Source: Sphingobacteriales bacterium 46-32 (GTDB lineage Bacteria > Bacteroidota > Bacteroidia > Chitinophagales > Chitinophagaceae). Taken from it: a stretch of 64,000 nucleotides of DNA. The stretch is from contig MKTY01000008.1 in NCBI GenBank assembly GCA_001898485.1, positions 62,001 through 126,000 on the forward strand, read 5' to 3'. The notes beneath the pieces are model-generated. The model was not told the origin of the DNA, did no database searches, and was given only the letters and a program-made list of their open reading frames with translations. Numbering within the stretch: the stretch's first letter is position 1; every line of letters starts with the position of its first letter. Below, piece after piece: positions 51,682-60,100 of this stretch. Made by a program: the position numbers and the translations under genes.

Positions 51682-52830
51682 TTTTTTTCTTAATAAAACT
51701 CCAAAAAGCGTATCGGCTTTCAACTGATAGCCAGTAAAGAGTTGTTGCTGTATTGTCTCAAATCCGGCTTCACATAACCATGCTGCCTGTATCTCGTTTT
51801 CCTCCTTAAAAACAGAACAGGTAATGTAAAGAAAATAGCCGCCTGGTTTTACAAAATGAATTGCCTGGCTCAGAATCTTCCGTTGCAGCGAAGCATATTC
51901 TGCTATCTTCTTTTCTTCAAAAAAATATAACTGCTCCGGGGTGCGGCTCCAGGTACCACTGCCTGAGCAGGGCACATCAGCAATCACTAAGTCATAAGCA
52001 GAGAGCGGCGGGCGGATTTTCGACACAGACATATCTGCCCTGAACAGTTCATATTTTTTTATTCCCGCTACCGCAAACCGTTTACGCAGATTGGCGAGAA
52101 TGGATTCCCGTATATCGGACACTGTAAGTTCGATGCCCGGCATGAGATCGTAGGCAAGAATCGACTTACCTCCGCTGGCGGCACAACAATCCCAAACCTG
52201 TTGTATGGTTGCCGATGGAATAAGCTGCAATAAGTTCCCTATCTGTTGTGAACTATAATCCTGGATCACCACTTCTTTATCTATCATCAGCAGTTCATCT
52301 GCTTTCACCGCATTGTCGAGCGCCACACAACGGTCATTCATTTTCCGAAAAGCCAGGCCGGCCTGTTGTAATTGCTCCTTCACTTTCTGCTCATAGCCCG
52401 GCCTTATACGTAAAAAAAGATCTGGTTGCACGAGCATGCTTTCTGCAAATGCCGTTGTATCTACTCCTTCACTCAACTGAGATTGCCAGGGGAAAATGCG
52501 TGCTGGCGACAACTGCACAAGGTTGAATTTATCTGTCAGCGGCAGGGTAATTGAATCATTCCACTCCGGAATAAGCTGAAGCGTCATTTCATCGGCAAAC
52601 ATGCTGGTAAGAAATAATCCTGTCAGTATTTGTTGCTGTATTGACAGATGCCGGGCCGCATACCCCAGCCGGAGGCAGCTGTAACAGAGGCGGGCAATAC
52701 TTTTCCGGTCTTTGGAGCCATATTTTTTATGCTGACGGAAAAACTCGCGGATAAAGTGATGAAATGGTTGAGCACCCTGATAGCGTGTCAGTATAGTTTG
52801 AGCCGTATTAAGATGCGAGAAATATTTCAT
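51676..52830 (-). CDS. RsmB/NOP2-like (cytosine-5) RNA methyltransferase
   Basis: 384 residues from ATG 52830 (MKYFSHLNTAQ); a TTG three codons earlier is less likely. SAM-dependent m5C methyltransferase of the RsmB/Sun/NOP2 family: WDCCAASGGKSILAYDL (SAM motif I), VIADVPCSGSGTWSRTPEQ (motif IV Cys) and FLYITCSVFKEENE (motif VI catalytic Cys). The N-terminal helical part resembles NusB-like domains of RsmB (KDRKSIARLCYSCLRLG). The likely target is 16S rRNA, but the exact cytosine is not decided. Convergent with the subtilase. Confidence 0.92.
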   Translation of the reverse strand: MKYFSHLNTAQTILTRYQGAQPFHHFIREFFRQHKKYGSKDRKSIARLCYSCLRLGYAARHLSIQQQILTGLFLTSMFADEMTLQLIPEWNDSITLPLTDKFNLVQLSPARIFPWQSQLSEGVDTTAFAESMLVQPDLFLRIRPGYEQKVKEQLQQAGLAFRKMNDRCVALDNAVKADELLMIDKEVVIQDYSSQQIGNLLQLIPSATIQQVWDCCAASGGKSILAYDLMPGIELTVSDIRESILANLRKRFAVAGIKKYELFRADMSVSKIRPPLSAYDLVIADVPCSGSGTWSRTPEQLYFFEEKKIAEYASLQRKILSQAIHFVKPGGYFLYITCSVFKEENEIQAAWLCEAGFETIQQQLFTGYQLKADTLFGVLLRKKL

Positions 52831-52868
52831 ACACTGCAATATAACAATCCTGATTGGCTTTGCTCTTT

Positions 52869-52904
52869 AATAAGAAGGGCTCCCGCAAAGGAGCCCTTCT
52901 TATT
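52869..52904. terminator. Perfect 15-bp stem terminator after sucB
   Basis: Arms 52869-52883 and 52890-52904 (AATAAGAAGGGCTCC and complement) with a 6-nt loop. It begins about 20 bp after the sucB stop, between it and the methyltransferase gene on the same strand. Confidence 0.82.
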
Positions 52905-52923
52905 TTATCTGGGAGAAAATCAT

Positions 52924-54162
52924 TTATAATTCCAGCAGTGTTTTTACCGGATCTTTTCCGATGAGCAGCTGCTCAGGGCTTTCCAGCAATTCTTTCACAC
53001 GTACCAGGAAGCTTACCGATTCGCGTCCGTCGATGATGCGGTGATCGTAACTAAGTGCGATGTACATCATCGGGCGAATCACTACCTGGCCATTGATGGC
53101 CATCGGGCGCTCCTGTATTTTGTGCATACCCAGAATAGCACTCTGAGGTATATTGATAATAGGTGTACTCATGAGCGAACCAAACACACCACCGTTGGTG
53201 ATAGTAAATGTACCGCCGGTTAGTTCTTCTGCAGTGAGTTTGCTGTCGCGTGCCTTTCCTGCCAGTTCAATTACTTTTTTCTCGATATCGGCCATAGAAA
53301 GACTTTCTACATTGCGGATCACAGGAACGGTAAGACCGCGGGGCGTGCTCACGGCAATAGAGATATCGGCATAATCATGATACACCAGCTGATCGCCATC
53401 GATGTAGGCATTTACAGAAGGCCATTCTGCCAGAGCTACTGCACAGGCTTTGGCAAAAAAGCTCATAAAGCCGAGTCCAACGCCATGTATTTCCTTGAAC
53501 TTATCCTTGTACTTACCCCGGATATCCATGATACGGGTCATGTCCACTTCATTGAAAGTGGTGAGCATGGCTGTGGTATTCTTGGATTCTACGAGGCGAC
53601 GTGAAATAGTTTTGCGCAGGTTGCTCATCTTTTCTGTACGCACATTACGGCTGAAAAGTTCGGTGCCGGCAAAAGCTTTGCGTCCGGGATTTGACAGAGC
53701 TGCCAGTACATCTTCCTTCAGTATCTTACCCTGGAAGCCGCTGGGAGTAACCGATTTGGGATCAACTTTTTTATCAGCAATAATTGCAGAGGCCACGGGT
53801 GTGGCTTTAATATCGTTGGGCACAGCTGTAACCGGCGCTGCCGATGCAGGAGCGGCCGCCTTTGGAGCTTCTGCTTTGGGTGCTTCCTGCTTAGGTGCAG
53901 GTGCAGCAGATGATGCTGCTGGTTTCGCTGCTGTTTCGTCAATGCTGGCCAGTACATCGCCAATTTTAAGTGTATCTCCTTCCTGGGCACCTGTTTTCAG
54001 CACACCAGCCTGCTCGGCATTTACCTCAAAAGTGGCTTTTTCACTTTCCAGTTCGGCTATCACTTCATCGCGGTCCACATATTCTCCATCCTTCTTGATC
54101 CATTTCAGCAGGGTCACTTCGCTAATAGACTCCCCTACTGTTGGTACTTTAATATCTATCAT
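52924..54162 (-). CDS. sucB: 2-oxoglutarate dehydrogenase E2, dihydrolipoamide succinyltransferase
   Basis: Core of the 2-oxoglutarate dehydrogenase complex (TCA cycle). 412 residues. One lipoyl domain at about 1-75 with lipoyl-lysine K42 ([12 protein letters not shown]), an Ala/Pro-rich linker, a peripheral-subunit-binding domain (about 120-160, [20 protein letters not shown]), and the catalytic domain ending in [13 protein letters not shown] with H374 and D378. The N-terminal [16 protein letters not shown] is typical of SucB. Co-transcribed with sucA (52-bp gap). The E3 subunit (lpd) is not in the window. Confidence 0.97.
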   Translation of the reverse strand: MIDIKVPTVGESISEVTLLKWIKKDGEYVDRDEVIAELESEKATFEVNAEQAGVLKTGAQEGDTLKIGDVLASIDETAAKPAASSAAPAPKQEAPKAEAPKAAAPASAAPVTAVPNDIKATPVASAIIADKKVDPKSVTPSGFQGKILKEDVLAALSNPGRKAFAGTELFSRNVRTEKMSNLRKTISRRLVESKNTTAMLTTFNEVDMTRIMDIRGKYKDKFKEIHGVGLGFMSFFAKACAVALAEWPSVNAYIDGDQLVYHDYADISIAVSTPRGLTVPVIRNVESLSMADIEKKVIELAGKARDSKLTAEELTGGTFTITNGGVFGSLMSTPIINIPQSAILGMHKIQERPMAINGQVVIRPMMYIALSYDHRIIDGRESVSFLVRVKELLESPEQLLIGKDPVKTLLEL

Positions 54163-54214
54163 TAAACTGTCTTTTTATGTGATGCTATCTGTTGTTTAGT
54201 TGTTGATGCTGCTA

Positions 54215-56959
54215 TCAGATACTGAATGCGGTTTCGATGATCTCTTCCTGCTCCTGCTTATGCACTTTCATATAACCGGTAGCGGGTGAGGCAGCCGGCT
54301 GGCGACTGATCACTCCATAGTTAATTGTTTTGAGCTGCATTTGCAGATAAGATGCTGCACCCATATTGAGCGGCTCTTCCTGTACCCAGAACCAGGTGGC
54401 CTTATTGTATTTCTGATACAGTTCCTCCAGCTGACGGTAAGGCAGGGGGTATAACTGCTCCAGTCTTATAATAGCTACATCTTTACGCTGCTCTTTTTCT
54501 TTCCGCTCAGCGAGATCAAAATAAATCTTGCCACTGCAGAAAAGAACTTTTTTCACGTCGGCTTCATTGGCACTGGCATCATCTATCAGTTCACGGAAGC
54601 CTCCCTGCAGAAACTCGCTCTTGCTTGAGTAGCTGCCGGGATGGCGAAGGTTTGCTTTGGGTGAGAAATTGATCAATGGTTTACGGAAGGGCCATTCGAT
54701 CTGGCGGCGCATAGCATGGAAATAGTTGGCGGCTGTAGTGATGTTGGTAATAACCATATTCAGCTCGGCGCAGGATTGCAGGAATCGCTCCAGGCGGGCG
54801 CTGCTATGTTCAGGCCCCTGGCCTTCATACCCATGCGGCAGTAACATCACGAGACCATTCATCCGGTTCCATTTCTGCTCACCGGCGCTGATAAACTGAT
54901 CGATCATGGTTTGTGCGCCGTTCACAAAATCGCCAAACTGGGCTTCCCATAATACCAGCGCATTGGGATTGGCCAGTGAATAACCATATTCGAATCCGAG
55001 TACACCATATTCGCTCAGGAAAGAGTTGTAGATAAGAAAACGTCCTTGGGCATCGGGTATACGACTCAGGCGGTTGTAGGCGCTGTCATTATTCTCATCG
55101 CGCAATACAGCATGGCGGTGAGAGAAGGTGCCACGGCGTATATCCTGACCACTCATGCGCACATCCTTGCCATCGATCAGCAGACTGCCATAAGCCATCA
55201 GTTCGCCACTCGACCAGTCAAGTTTCTGTTCTGTTTCATACAGCTTCACTTTGTCCTGGATGATCTTCTCGATCTTGCGAAGGGGTTTAAACTCTGCCGG
55301 CCATTTCATCATAGCATCAAACACAGCATTGAACTGTTCTTCACTGATGGCAGTTACGGGTGAGTGGTCAAAATCTTCTTCTGTTGCCTTACGCAGATTA
55401 CGCCACCAGATTTCCGGCTGCTGATAATGATAGGGAAGTGGTTTTTGTTTTACTTCATCCAGTCGCTCCTGCAGGTCGGCCCAGAATTTTTTCTCCATCT
55501 CTTCAGCCAGTGCTTTGGCATCCGGCTCTCCATTCTGCATCAGGTAATTAATGTATACTTCGCGGGGATTGAGATGTTTCTCAATCAAAGCATATAAATG
55601 CGGCTGTGTAAATTTGGGATCATCGCCTTCATTGTGGCCATGTTTGCGGTAACATACCATATCAATGAATACGTCTGAATTAAATTCCTGGCGGTAGCGT
55701 GTGGCAATCTCTGCACATTTCAGCACTGCTTCCGGATCGTCACCATTTACGTGAAAAACAGGAGCCTGAATGGCCGCTGCGAGTGATGTACAGTAATCGG
55801 AGCTGCGGGCCTCATCAAAATCTGTAGTAAAGCCAATCTGGTTATTGATGACAAAGTGAACAGTGCCGCCGGTATAATAACCGCTCAGCTTGCTCATTTG
55901 CATTACTTCGTACATGATGCCCTGACCAGCTATTGAAGCGTCGCCATGTATGAGTATCGGCAGTATTTTCTCGTACTCGGATTCGTACAGCACATCTGCC
56001 TTGGCACGGGCAAAGCCTACTACTACCGGATTTACAGCCTCGAGGTGCGAAGGATTGGGCATCAGTTTGAGATGAATCACCTTATTGGTTGGCGTGGTCA
56101 CTTCGCTGCCAAAGCCCATATGATATTTTACATCGCCACTACCCATTGTCTGATCTACCTGGGCGGTGCCTTCAAATTCGCTGAATATCTGCTCATAGGT
56201 TTTACCCATGATATTGGCCAGCACATTCAGGCGGCCACGGTGGGCCATACCAATCACCACTTCCTGCACATCATAATCAACTGCCGTATTGATTATTGCA
56301 TCGAGTGCGGGAATGGTGGTTTCGCCACCTTCGAGCGAGAACCTTTTCTGGCCTACATATTTTTTGTGAAGGAATTCTTCAAACATCACACCCTGGTTAA
56401 GCTTTTCCAGAATGCGTTTCTTTTTTTCCAGCGGCACGGGATCGGCAAATTTCTTTTCCATCTCGGTAGCCAGCCAGTTTACCCGGTTTTGGTCGCTGAT
56501 ATATTTATATTCGATACCTACAGGGCCTGCATATACTTTCTGCAGATGGCCCAGGATATTACGCAGCGTAGTAGCCCCCAGTCCAATCCGCTCCCCCACC
56601 TGAAAGGTTTTATCCATATCCTGTTCATCCAGTCCAAAGAATGAAAGCGTAAGATTGGCATTACGATCGCGGCGTTCGCGAATGGGGTTTGTTTTTGCGA
56701 TAAGGTGGCCTTTGTTGCGATAGCCAAGGATCATACGATAGGCCCCCAACTCCTTACGCCAGTTGCTGTCTGCACCGGTTGCCGCAGCAGTACCGTTTTG
56801 AGCAGGAGTGGCTGCATGTCCATTGCCTATGGCAAAGTCGAAGCCTTCAAAAAATTTCCGGAGATCGGGATCTACGCTTTCAGGGTTTTTGACAAACTCG
56901 CTATACAGGTTTTCAATAAACGCAGGGTGAGAATTCGTGATATATGAGAAATCCTTCAT
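54215..56959 (-). CDS. sucA: 2-oxoglutarate dehydrogenase E1
   Basis: Thiamine-diphosphate E1, decarboxylating 2-oxoglutarate and passing the succinyl group to SucB. 914 residues, in the normal range for this family. Motifs: NSHPAFIENLYSEFVKN near the N-terminus, VVIGMAHRGRLNVLANIMGK, IHGDASIAGQGIMYEVMQ, FVINNQIGFTTD (ThDP/Mg), HGHNEGDDPKFTQP and LPHGYEGQGPEHSSARLERF. First gene of the sucA-sucB pair. The 390-bp region upstream (56960-57349) contains no gene I can support, only the divergent rpsT promoter and a 16-bp inverted repeat. Confidence 0.98.
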   Translation of the reverse strand: MKDFSYITNSHPAFIENLYSEFVKNPESVDPDLRKFFEGFDFAIGNGHAATPAQNGTAAATGADSNWRKELGAYRMILGYRNKGHLIAKTNPIRERRDRNANLTLSFFGLDEQDMDKTFQVGERIGLGATTLRNILGHLQKVYAGPVGIEYKYISDQNRVNWLATEMEKKFADPVPLEKKKRILEKLNQGVMFEEFLHKKYVGQKRFSLEGGETTIPALDAIINTAVDYDVQEVVIGMAHRGRLNVLANIMGKTYEQIFSEFEGTAQVDQTMGSGDVKYHMGFGSEVTTPTNKVIHLKLMPNPSHLEAVNPVVVGFARAKADVLYESEYEKILPILIHGDASIAGQGIMYEVMQMSKLSGYYTGGTVHFVINNQIGFTTDFDEARSSDYCTSLAAAIQAPVFHVNGDDPEAVLKCAEIATRYRQEFNSDVFIDMVCYRKHGHNEGDDPKFTQPHLYALIEKHLNPREVYINYLMQNGEPDAKALAEEMEKKFWADLQERLDEVKQKPLPYHYQQPEIWWRNLRKATEEDFDHSPVTAISEEQFNAVFDAMMKWPAEFKPLRKIEKIIQDKVKLYETEQKLDWSSGELMAYGSLLIDGKDVRMSGQDIRRGTFSHRHAVLRDENNDSAYNRLSRIPDAQGRFLIYNSFLSEYGVLGFEYGYSLANPNALVLWEAQFGDFVNGAQTMIDQFISAGEQKWNRMNGLVMLLPHGYEGQGPEHSSARLERFLQSCAELNMVITNITTAANYFHAMRRQIEWPFRKPLINFSPKANLRHPGSYSSKSEFLQGGFRELIDDASANEADVKKVLFCSGKIYFDLAERKEKEQRKDVAIIRLEQLYPLPYRQLEELYQKYNKATWFWVQEEPLNMGAASYLQMQLKTINYGVISRQPAASPATGYMKVHKQEQEEIIETAFSI

Positions 56960-57256
56960 GAATGTGGATATTTTCGGCGGTACCTGTTTGCTGTCTGCAA
57001 CTGCTTTTCTCCGCTGCCTTAGCCGATATGGTCGTGGGTTGTAAACCCTGCTATTGCCTCGTAGCCGCCTGCAGACATGCTACTTTTATTTTGGGACACA
57101 AATATCGCCTAAAAAGTCTGAAAATCAGGGGGGATTTTGGTTAAAAAAGCAGATTTTCGGGCCTCTTTGGCCGGGAGTGGTTTACGGAAACGTTTTCATG
57201 CCGGCCGGCTATGCCCTGATTTACAGCATCCTGCTGCCCAAAGGGCCGGTCTGATT

Positions 57257-57298
57257 AAATTTTGAGCATTTTCCAGCCAGGAAAAATGCTCAAAATTT
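57257..57298. repeat. Perfect 16-bp inverted repeat overlapping the rpsT promoter
   Basis: Arms 57257-57272 and 57283-57298 (AAATTTTGAGCATTTT and complement) around a 10-nt loop. The right arm contains most of the TTTG used as -33 box of rpsT. Could be an operator, or an A/T-rich terminator for upstream transcription. Confidence 0.75.
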
Positions 57299-57327
57299 GG
57301 TGATTACCTATATCCCCCTTACCTTTG
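57296..57327 (+). promoter_or_regulatory. rpsT promoter (TTTG-N20-TACCTTTG)
   Basis: TTTG 57296-57299 and TACCTTTG 57320-57327 are 20 bp apart, matching the Bacteroidota TTTG-N19-21-TAnnTTTG consensus exactly. The predicted 5' UTR is about 15-20 nt before ATG 57350. The best promoter match in the window. Confidence 0.75.
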
Positions 57328-57349
57328 CCGTCCTTAAAATTGATACGAA

Positions 57350-57601
57350 ATGGCTAATCACAAGGCTACGAAAAAAGATGTGCGCCAGGCTGCAAAACGC
57401 CGTGAAAGAAATAAATACTATGGCAAAACTACACGTAATGCCATCCGTGACCTGAAAGCAGCAAAAGGTAACGAAGCGTCTGAGCAACTGCCTGGAGTAG
57501 CCTCTATGATTGACAAGCTGGCCAAACGTGGTGTTATTCATAAGAATAAAGCCGCTAACCTGAAGAGCAAACTGGCCAAGCGTATAGCTGCCGCTAAATA
57601 A
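57350..57601 (+). CDS. rpsT: 30S ribosomal protein S20
   Basis: 83 residues, the normal length for S20. Very basic three-helix protein: [62 protein letters not shown]. Binds 16S rRNA in the 30S body. Single-gene unit with its own consensus promoter and a 23-bp terminator stem. Confidence 0.97.
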   Translation: MANHKATKKDVRQAAKRRERNKYYGKTTRNAIRDLKAAKGNEASEQLPGVASMIDKLAKRGVIHKNKAANLKSKLAKRIAAAK

Positions 57602-57609
57602 GAAGTTTT

Positions 57610-57658
57610 TTTATAAAGCAGAAAGGCAACCCATTGGGTTGCCTTTCTGCTTTATAAA
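57610..57658. terminator. Perfect 23-bp stem terminator after rpsT
   Basis: Arms 57610-57632 and 57636-57658 are perfect complements around an ATT loop. The core AGAAAGGCAACCC is flanked by TTTATAAAGC. Exceptionally long for an intrinsic terminator; 8 bp after the rpsT stop codon. Confidence 0.88.
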
Positions 57659-57790
57659 AGGTAAATGGCATAAGGTACAGGGTAAAAAAAGGATCCCGAT
57701 ATCAACCCGTTTCAACAGATCACTTCGATTTCCACTCGGTTGACTCGCTTACCAGCAGCCTAAGCCCTCAGCCTTTCGCCTTCCACCTTT
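57656..57790 (+). repeat. Degenerate AGGTAAA-type purine and pyrimidine tracts between rpsT and M14 gene
   Basis: From 57657 the units AGGTAAA-TGGCATA-AGGTACA-GGGTAAA run on the plus strand. Near 57770-57790 complementary tracts (CTTTCGCCTTCCACC-like) follow, so the whole gap is framed by the family also seen at 3142-3310 and 61386-61480. Nothing gene-like in between. Confidence 0.4.
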
Positions 57791-57795
57791 CTTCC

Positions 57796-57803
57796 TACAT
57801 TTG
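57796..57803 (+). promoter_or_regulatory. TACATTTG element 4 bp before the M14 peptidase ATG
   Basis: Perfect TAnnTTTG 4 bp upstream of ATG 57808; TTTC lies 18 bp upstream. Suggests a leaderless transcript, as at 15191 and 37420. Confidence 0.45.
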
Positions 57804-57807
57804 GTTC

Positions 57808-59535
57808 ATGAGAAAACTATTGCTCGCAGCCCTTCTGCTGCCCTTGCTGGCCCAGTCCCAGACCATCACCACCCGGTTTGAACAGTCGAAAGGCACCCAG
57901 ACCCCCACCTACTCCGAAATCATCGACTGGTGGCAAAAACTGGATGCAGCTTCCGGAAAAGTTAAAATGCTCACTATGGGTATGACCGATGCCGGATACC
58001 CGCTGCACCTGGTAGTGGTTTCCAGTAACGGGGATTACAATTTTGCCAACATCCGCAAAAACAATAAAAGGATCGTACTGATCAATAACGGTATTCATCC
58101 CGGCGAGCCTGATGGCATTGATGCCAGCATGCTGCTGGCCCGCGATATCGTAGCCAACAAATGGAAATTGCCGGATAATATTGTACTGGCTTTCATTCCA
58201 GTTTACAATATCGGCGGATGTCTTAACCGTAGCGCCAACTATCGCGTAGACCAGGATGGACCGGAAGAATTTGGCTTCCGCGGTAACTCACAGAACCTCG
58301 ATCTTAACCGCGATTTCATTAAATGCGACTCACGCGATGCGCGCGCTTTTGCAGAAATATTCCATTTGCTCGACCCCGATGTTTTTGTAGACAATCATGT
58401 AAGCAATGGAGCCGACTACCAGCATGTAATGACCCTGCTTCCCACACAGCATAATAAACTGGGCGGTGCTATGGGCGACTTTATGAATGCCCAGTTTGAA
58501 CCAGGCCTGTATGCAGGCATGAAAGATAAAGGTTATGACCTCATTCCCTACGTAAACTCTTTTGGCGAAACACCCGAAAAAGGCTGGCCGGCATTTTGGG
58601 ACAGTCCCCGCTATGGCACCGGCTTTGGCGCCCTGTTTCATACCTTTTCTTTTATGCCCGAAAGCCATATGTTGAAACCGTACGACCAACGCGTAAAAGC
58701 ATCCTACGCATTGATGCAGACTTTTATTGATTTTACGAGCAAAAACAGTAGCACCATCCGTGAGCTTCGTGCCAAAAGTAAACAGGCTGTTCGCACGCAA
58801 ACAGAATTTGCCCTTAGCTGGACACTCGACAGAAGCCGTTCGCAGAACTTCCTGTACAAGGGTTTTGCCTCTGGCAAAAAGCCCAGCGAAGTATCTGGCC
58901 TGCCCCGGCTTTATTACGATCGCAGTAAACCTTACGAAAAACAAATTCCTATTTACAATCAGTATGTGGCCAAAGAGTTTATTAAAAAACCGGTGGCCTA
59001 TGTCATACCCCAGGGTTGGTGGAAAGTAATTGACCTGCTGAAAATTAATAAGGTCAATATGCAGCAGTTGAAAAAGGATACTACCATTGAAGTGGAAGTA
59101 TATCGTATTACGGACTATAAAGCCGGTGCCCGCCAGTATGAAATGCATCACATAAATACAGAAGTAAAAACCAGCAGTTCATTTCAACAGATCCGTTTCC
59201 GTAAAGGAGATTGGCTGATTCCGATGAACCAGGACGCCAACCGCTTCCTGATTGAAGTACTGGAGCCCCGTGCAGAGGATTCTTATTTTACCTGGAATTT
59301 CTTTGATGCCATACTGGGCCAGAAAGAAGGTTACTCGGCCTATGCCTTCGAAGATATTGCAGCCGAATACCTGAAAAACAATAAGGAACTGCAGCAGAAA
59401 CTGAATGACCGCCGTAACAGCGATACCGCCTTTGCAAAGAGTGGTCGTGATCAGCTAAACTTCGTCTTCCAGCAATCGCCCTGGTTCGAGCCTGCATACC
59501 TGCAATACCCGGTATACCGGATCATATCCAAATAA
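57808..59535 (+). CDS. Secreted M14 family zinc peptidase, 575 aa
   Basis: Signal peptide (MRKLLLAALLLPLLAQSQ). M14 domain: zinc ligands H97 and E100 (NNGIHPGEPDG) and H197 (VDNHVSNGADY), the substrate stretch GNSQNLDLNRDFIK, and a Glu in MPESHML (E285) as likely catalytic base. The C-terminal half (about 300-575) has no recognised domain. A different lineage from the 854-residue M14 protein at 44.7 kb. Probably a periplasmic or surface carboxypeptidase in peptide scavenging. Confidence 0.9.
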   Translation: MRKLLLAALLLPLLAQSQTITTRFEQSKGTQTPTYSEIIDWWQKLDAASGKVKMLTMGMTDAGYPLHLVVVSSNGDYNFANIRKNNKRIVLINNGIHPGEPDGIDASMLLARDIVANKWKLPDNIVLAFIPVYNIGGCLNRSANYRVDQDGPEEFGFRGNSQNLDLNRDFIKCDSRDARAFAEIFHLLDPDVFVDNHVSNGADYQHVMTLLPTQHNKLGGAMGDFMNAQFEPGLYAGMKDKGYDLIPYVNSFGETPEKGWPAFWDSPRYGTGFGALFHTFSFMPESHMLKPYDQRVKASYALMQTFIDFTSKNSSTIRELRAKSKQAVRTQTEFALSWTLDRSRSQNFLYKGFASGKKPSEVSGLPRLYYDRSKPYEKQIPIYNQYVAKEFIKKPVAYVIPQGWWKVIDLLKINKVNMQQLKKDTTIEVEVYRITDYKAGARQYEMHHINTEVKTSSSFQQIRFRKGDWLIPMNQDANRFLIEVLEPRAEDSYFTWNFFDAILGQKEGYSAYAFEDIAAEYLKNNKELQQKLNDRRNSDTAFAKSGRDQLNFVFQQSPWFEPAYLQYPVYRIISK

Positions 59536-59557
59536 TTATTATTGAATAAATAAAGCT

Positions 59558-59584
59558 AATAAGGCCGGCTTTGCCGGTCTTATT
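59558..59584. terminator. 12-bp stem terminator between convergent genes
   Basis: AATAAGGCCGGC (59558-59569), loop TTT, GCCGGTCTTATT (59573-59584), one G-T pair. Overlaps the last codons of the minus-strand lipoprotein gene. Confidence 0.65.
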
Positions 59585-60062
59585 TATTTTCCAAGCGGAA
59601 GCCATTGGCTTTCGCCAGTTCCTGTTGCGCCTTCTGCATTTTTGCTACTACTGCTTCCAGTTCTGTTTCGAGTCGTATCATCTTTTGCCGCTCCTGCTCA
59701 CGGCTCGAATCCCCCTGTGCCCTGCCATACGATTTATAGGAAGCATAAATGTTGCGCACATGGGAAAAATATAGTAGTGATGCCCGTTGAAAAGCTTCAC
59801 CGCCTTTTACATTGGGCAAAGGTAATTGCTCCACGTCTGCCAGTTTGTTTGCGGCTACTGTCTCCATCTGCTGGCTGATGATAGCAAGACTATCCATCAG
59901 TCCCTCCTTCATATAATGACCGACCTGCGGCTGAGCCTCATTCACAGAGTCAATCAACTGCCGCTGCAGTGCTACCACGTCTTCGCTATACTTCAGCGCC
60001 GATTCTGTATTGCAGGAAGTAAGAAGAAAAAGAAATGAAGAAATGATTATTAAAATGCGCAT
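59580..60062 (-). CDS. Small helical lipoprotein, 160 aa
   Basis: Lipoprotein signal MRILIIISSFLFLLTSCNTE, lipid Cys about residue 17. The rest is charged and helical with heptad-like stretches (QERQKMIRLETELEAVVAKMQKAQQ), predicted coiled coil at about 118-152. No domain recognised. It is downstream of the MFS gene on the same strand (38 bp gap), perhaps co-transcribed. Confidence 0.8.
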   Translation of the reverse strand: MRILIIISSFLFLLTSCNTESALKYSEDVVALQRQLIDSVNEAQPQVGHYMKEGLMDSLAIISQQMETVAANKLADVEQLPLPNVKGGEAFQRASLLYFSHVRNIYASYKSYGRAQGDSSREQERQKMIRLETELEAVVAKMQKAQQELAKANGFRLENK

Positions 60063-60100
60063 AGGCTATAATTGATTAGACCGCTAATCCCCAACATACC

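Noticed and set aside
53450-54199. 249-codon plus-strand frame rich in Ala and Ser
   Set aside because: It is antisense to the Ala/Pro-rich linker and lipoyl region of sucB; the composition is a by-product.
56962-57254. Short plus-strand frames upstream of rpsT
   Set aside because: Cys-rich, overlapping frames without motifs, in the upstream region of sucA; no support for coding.
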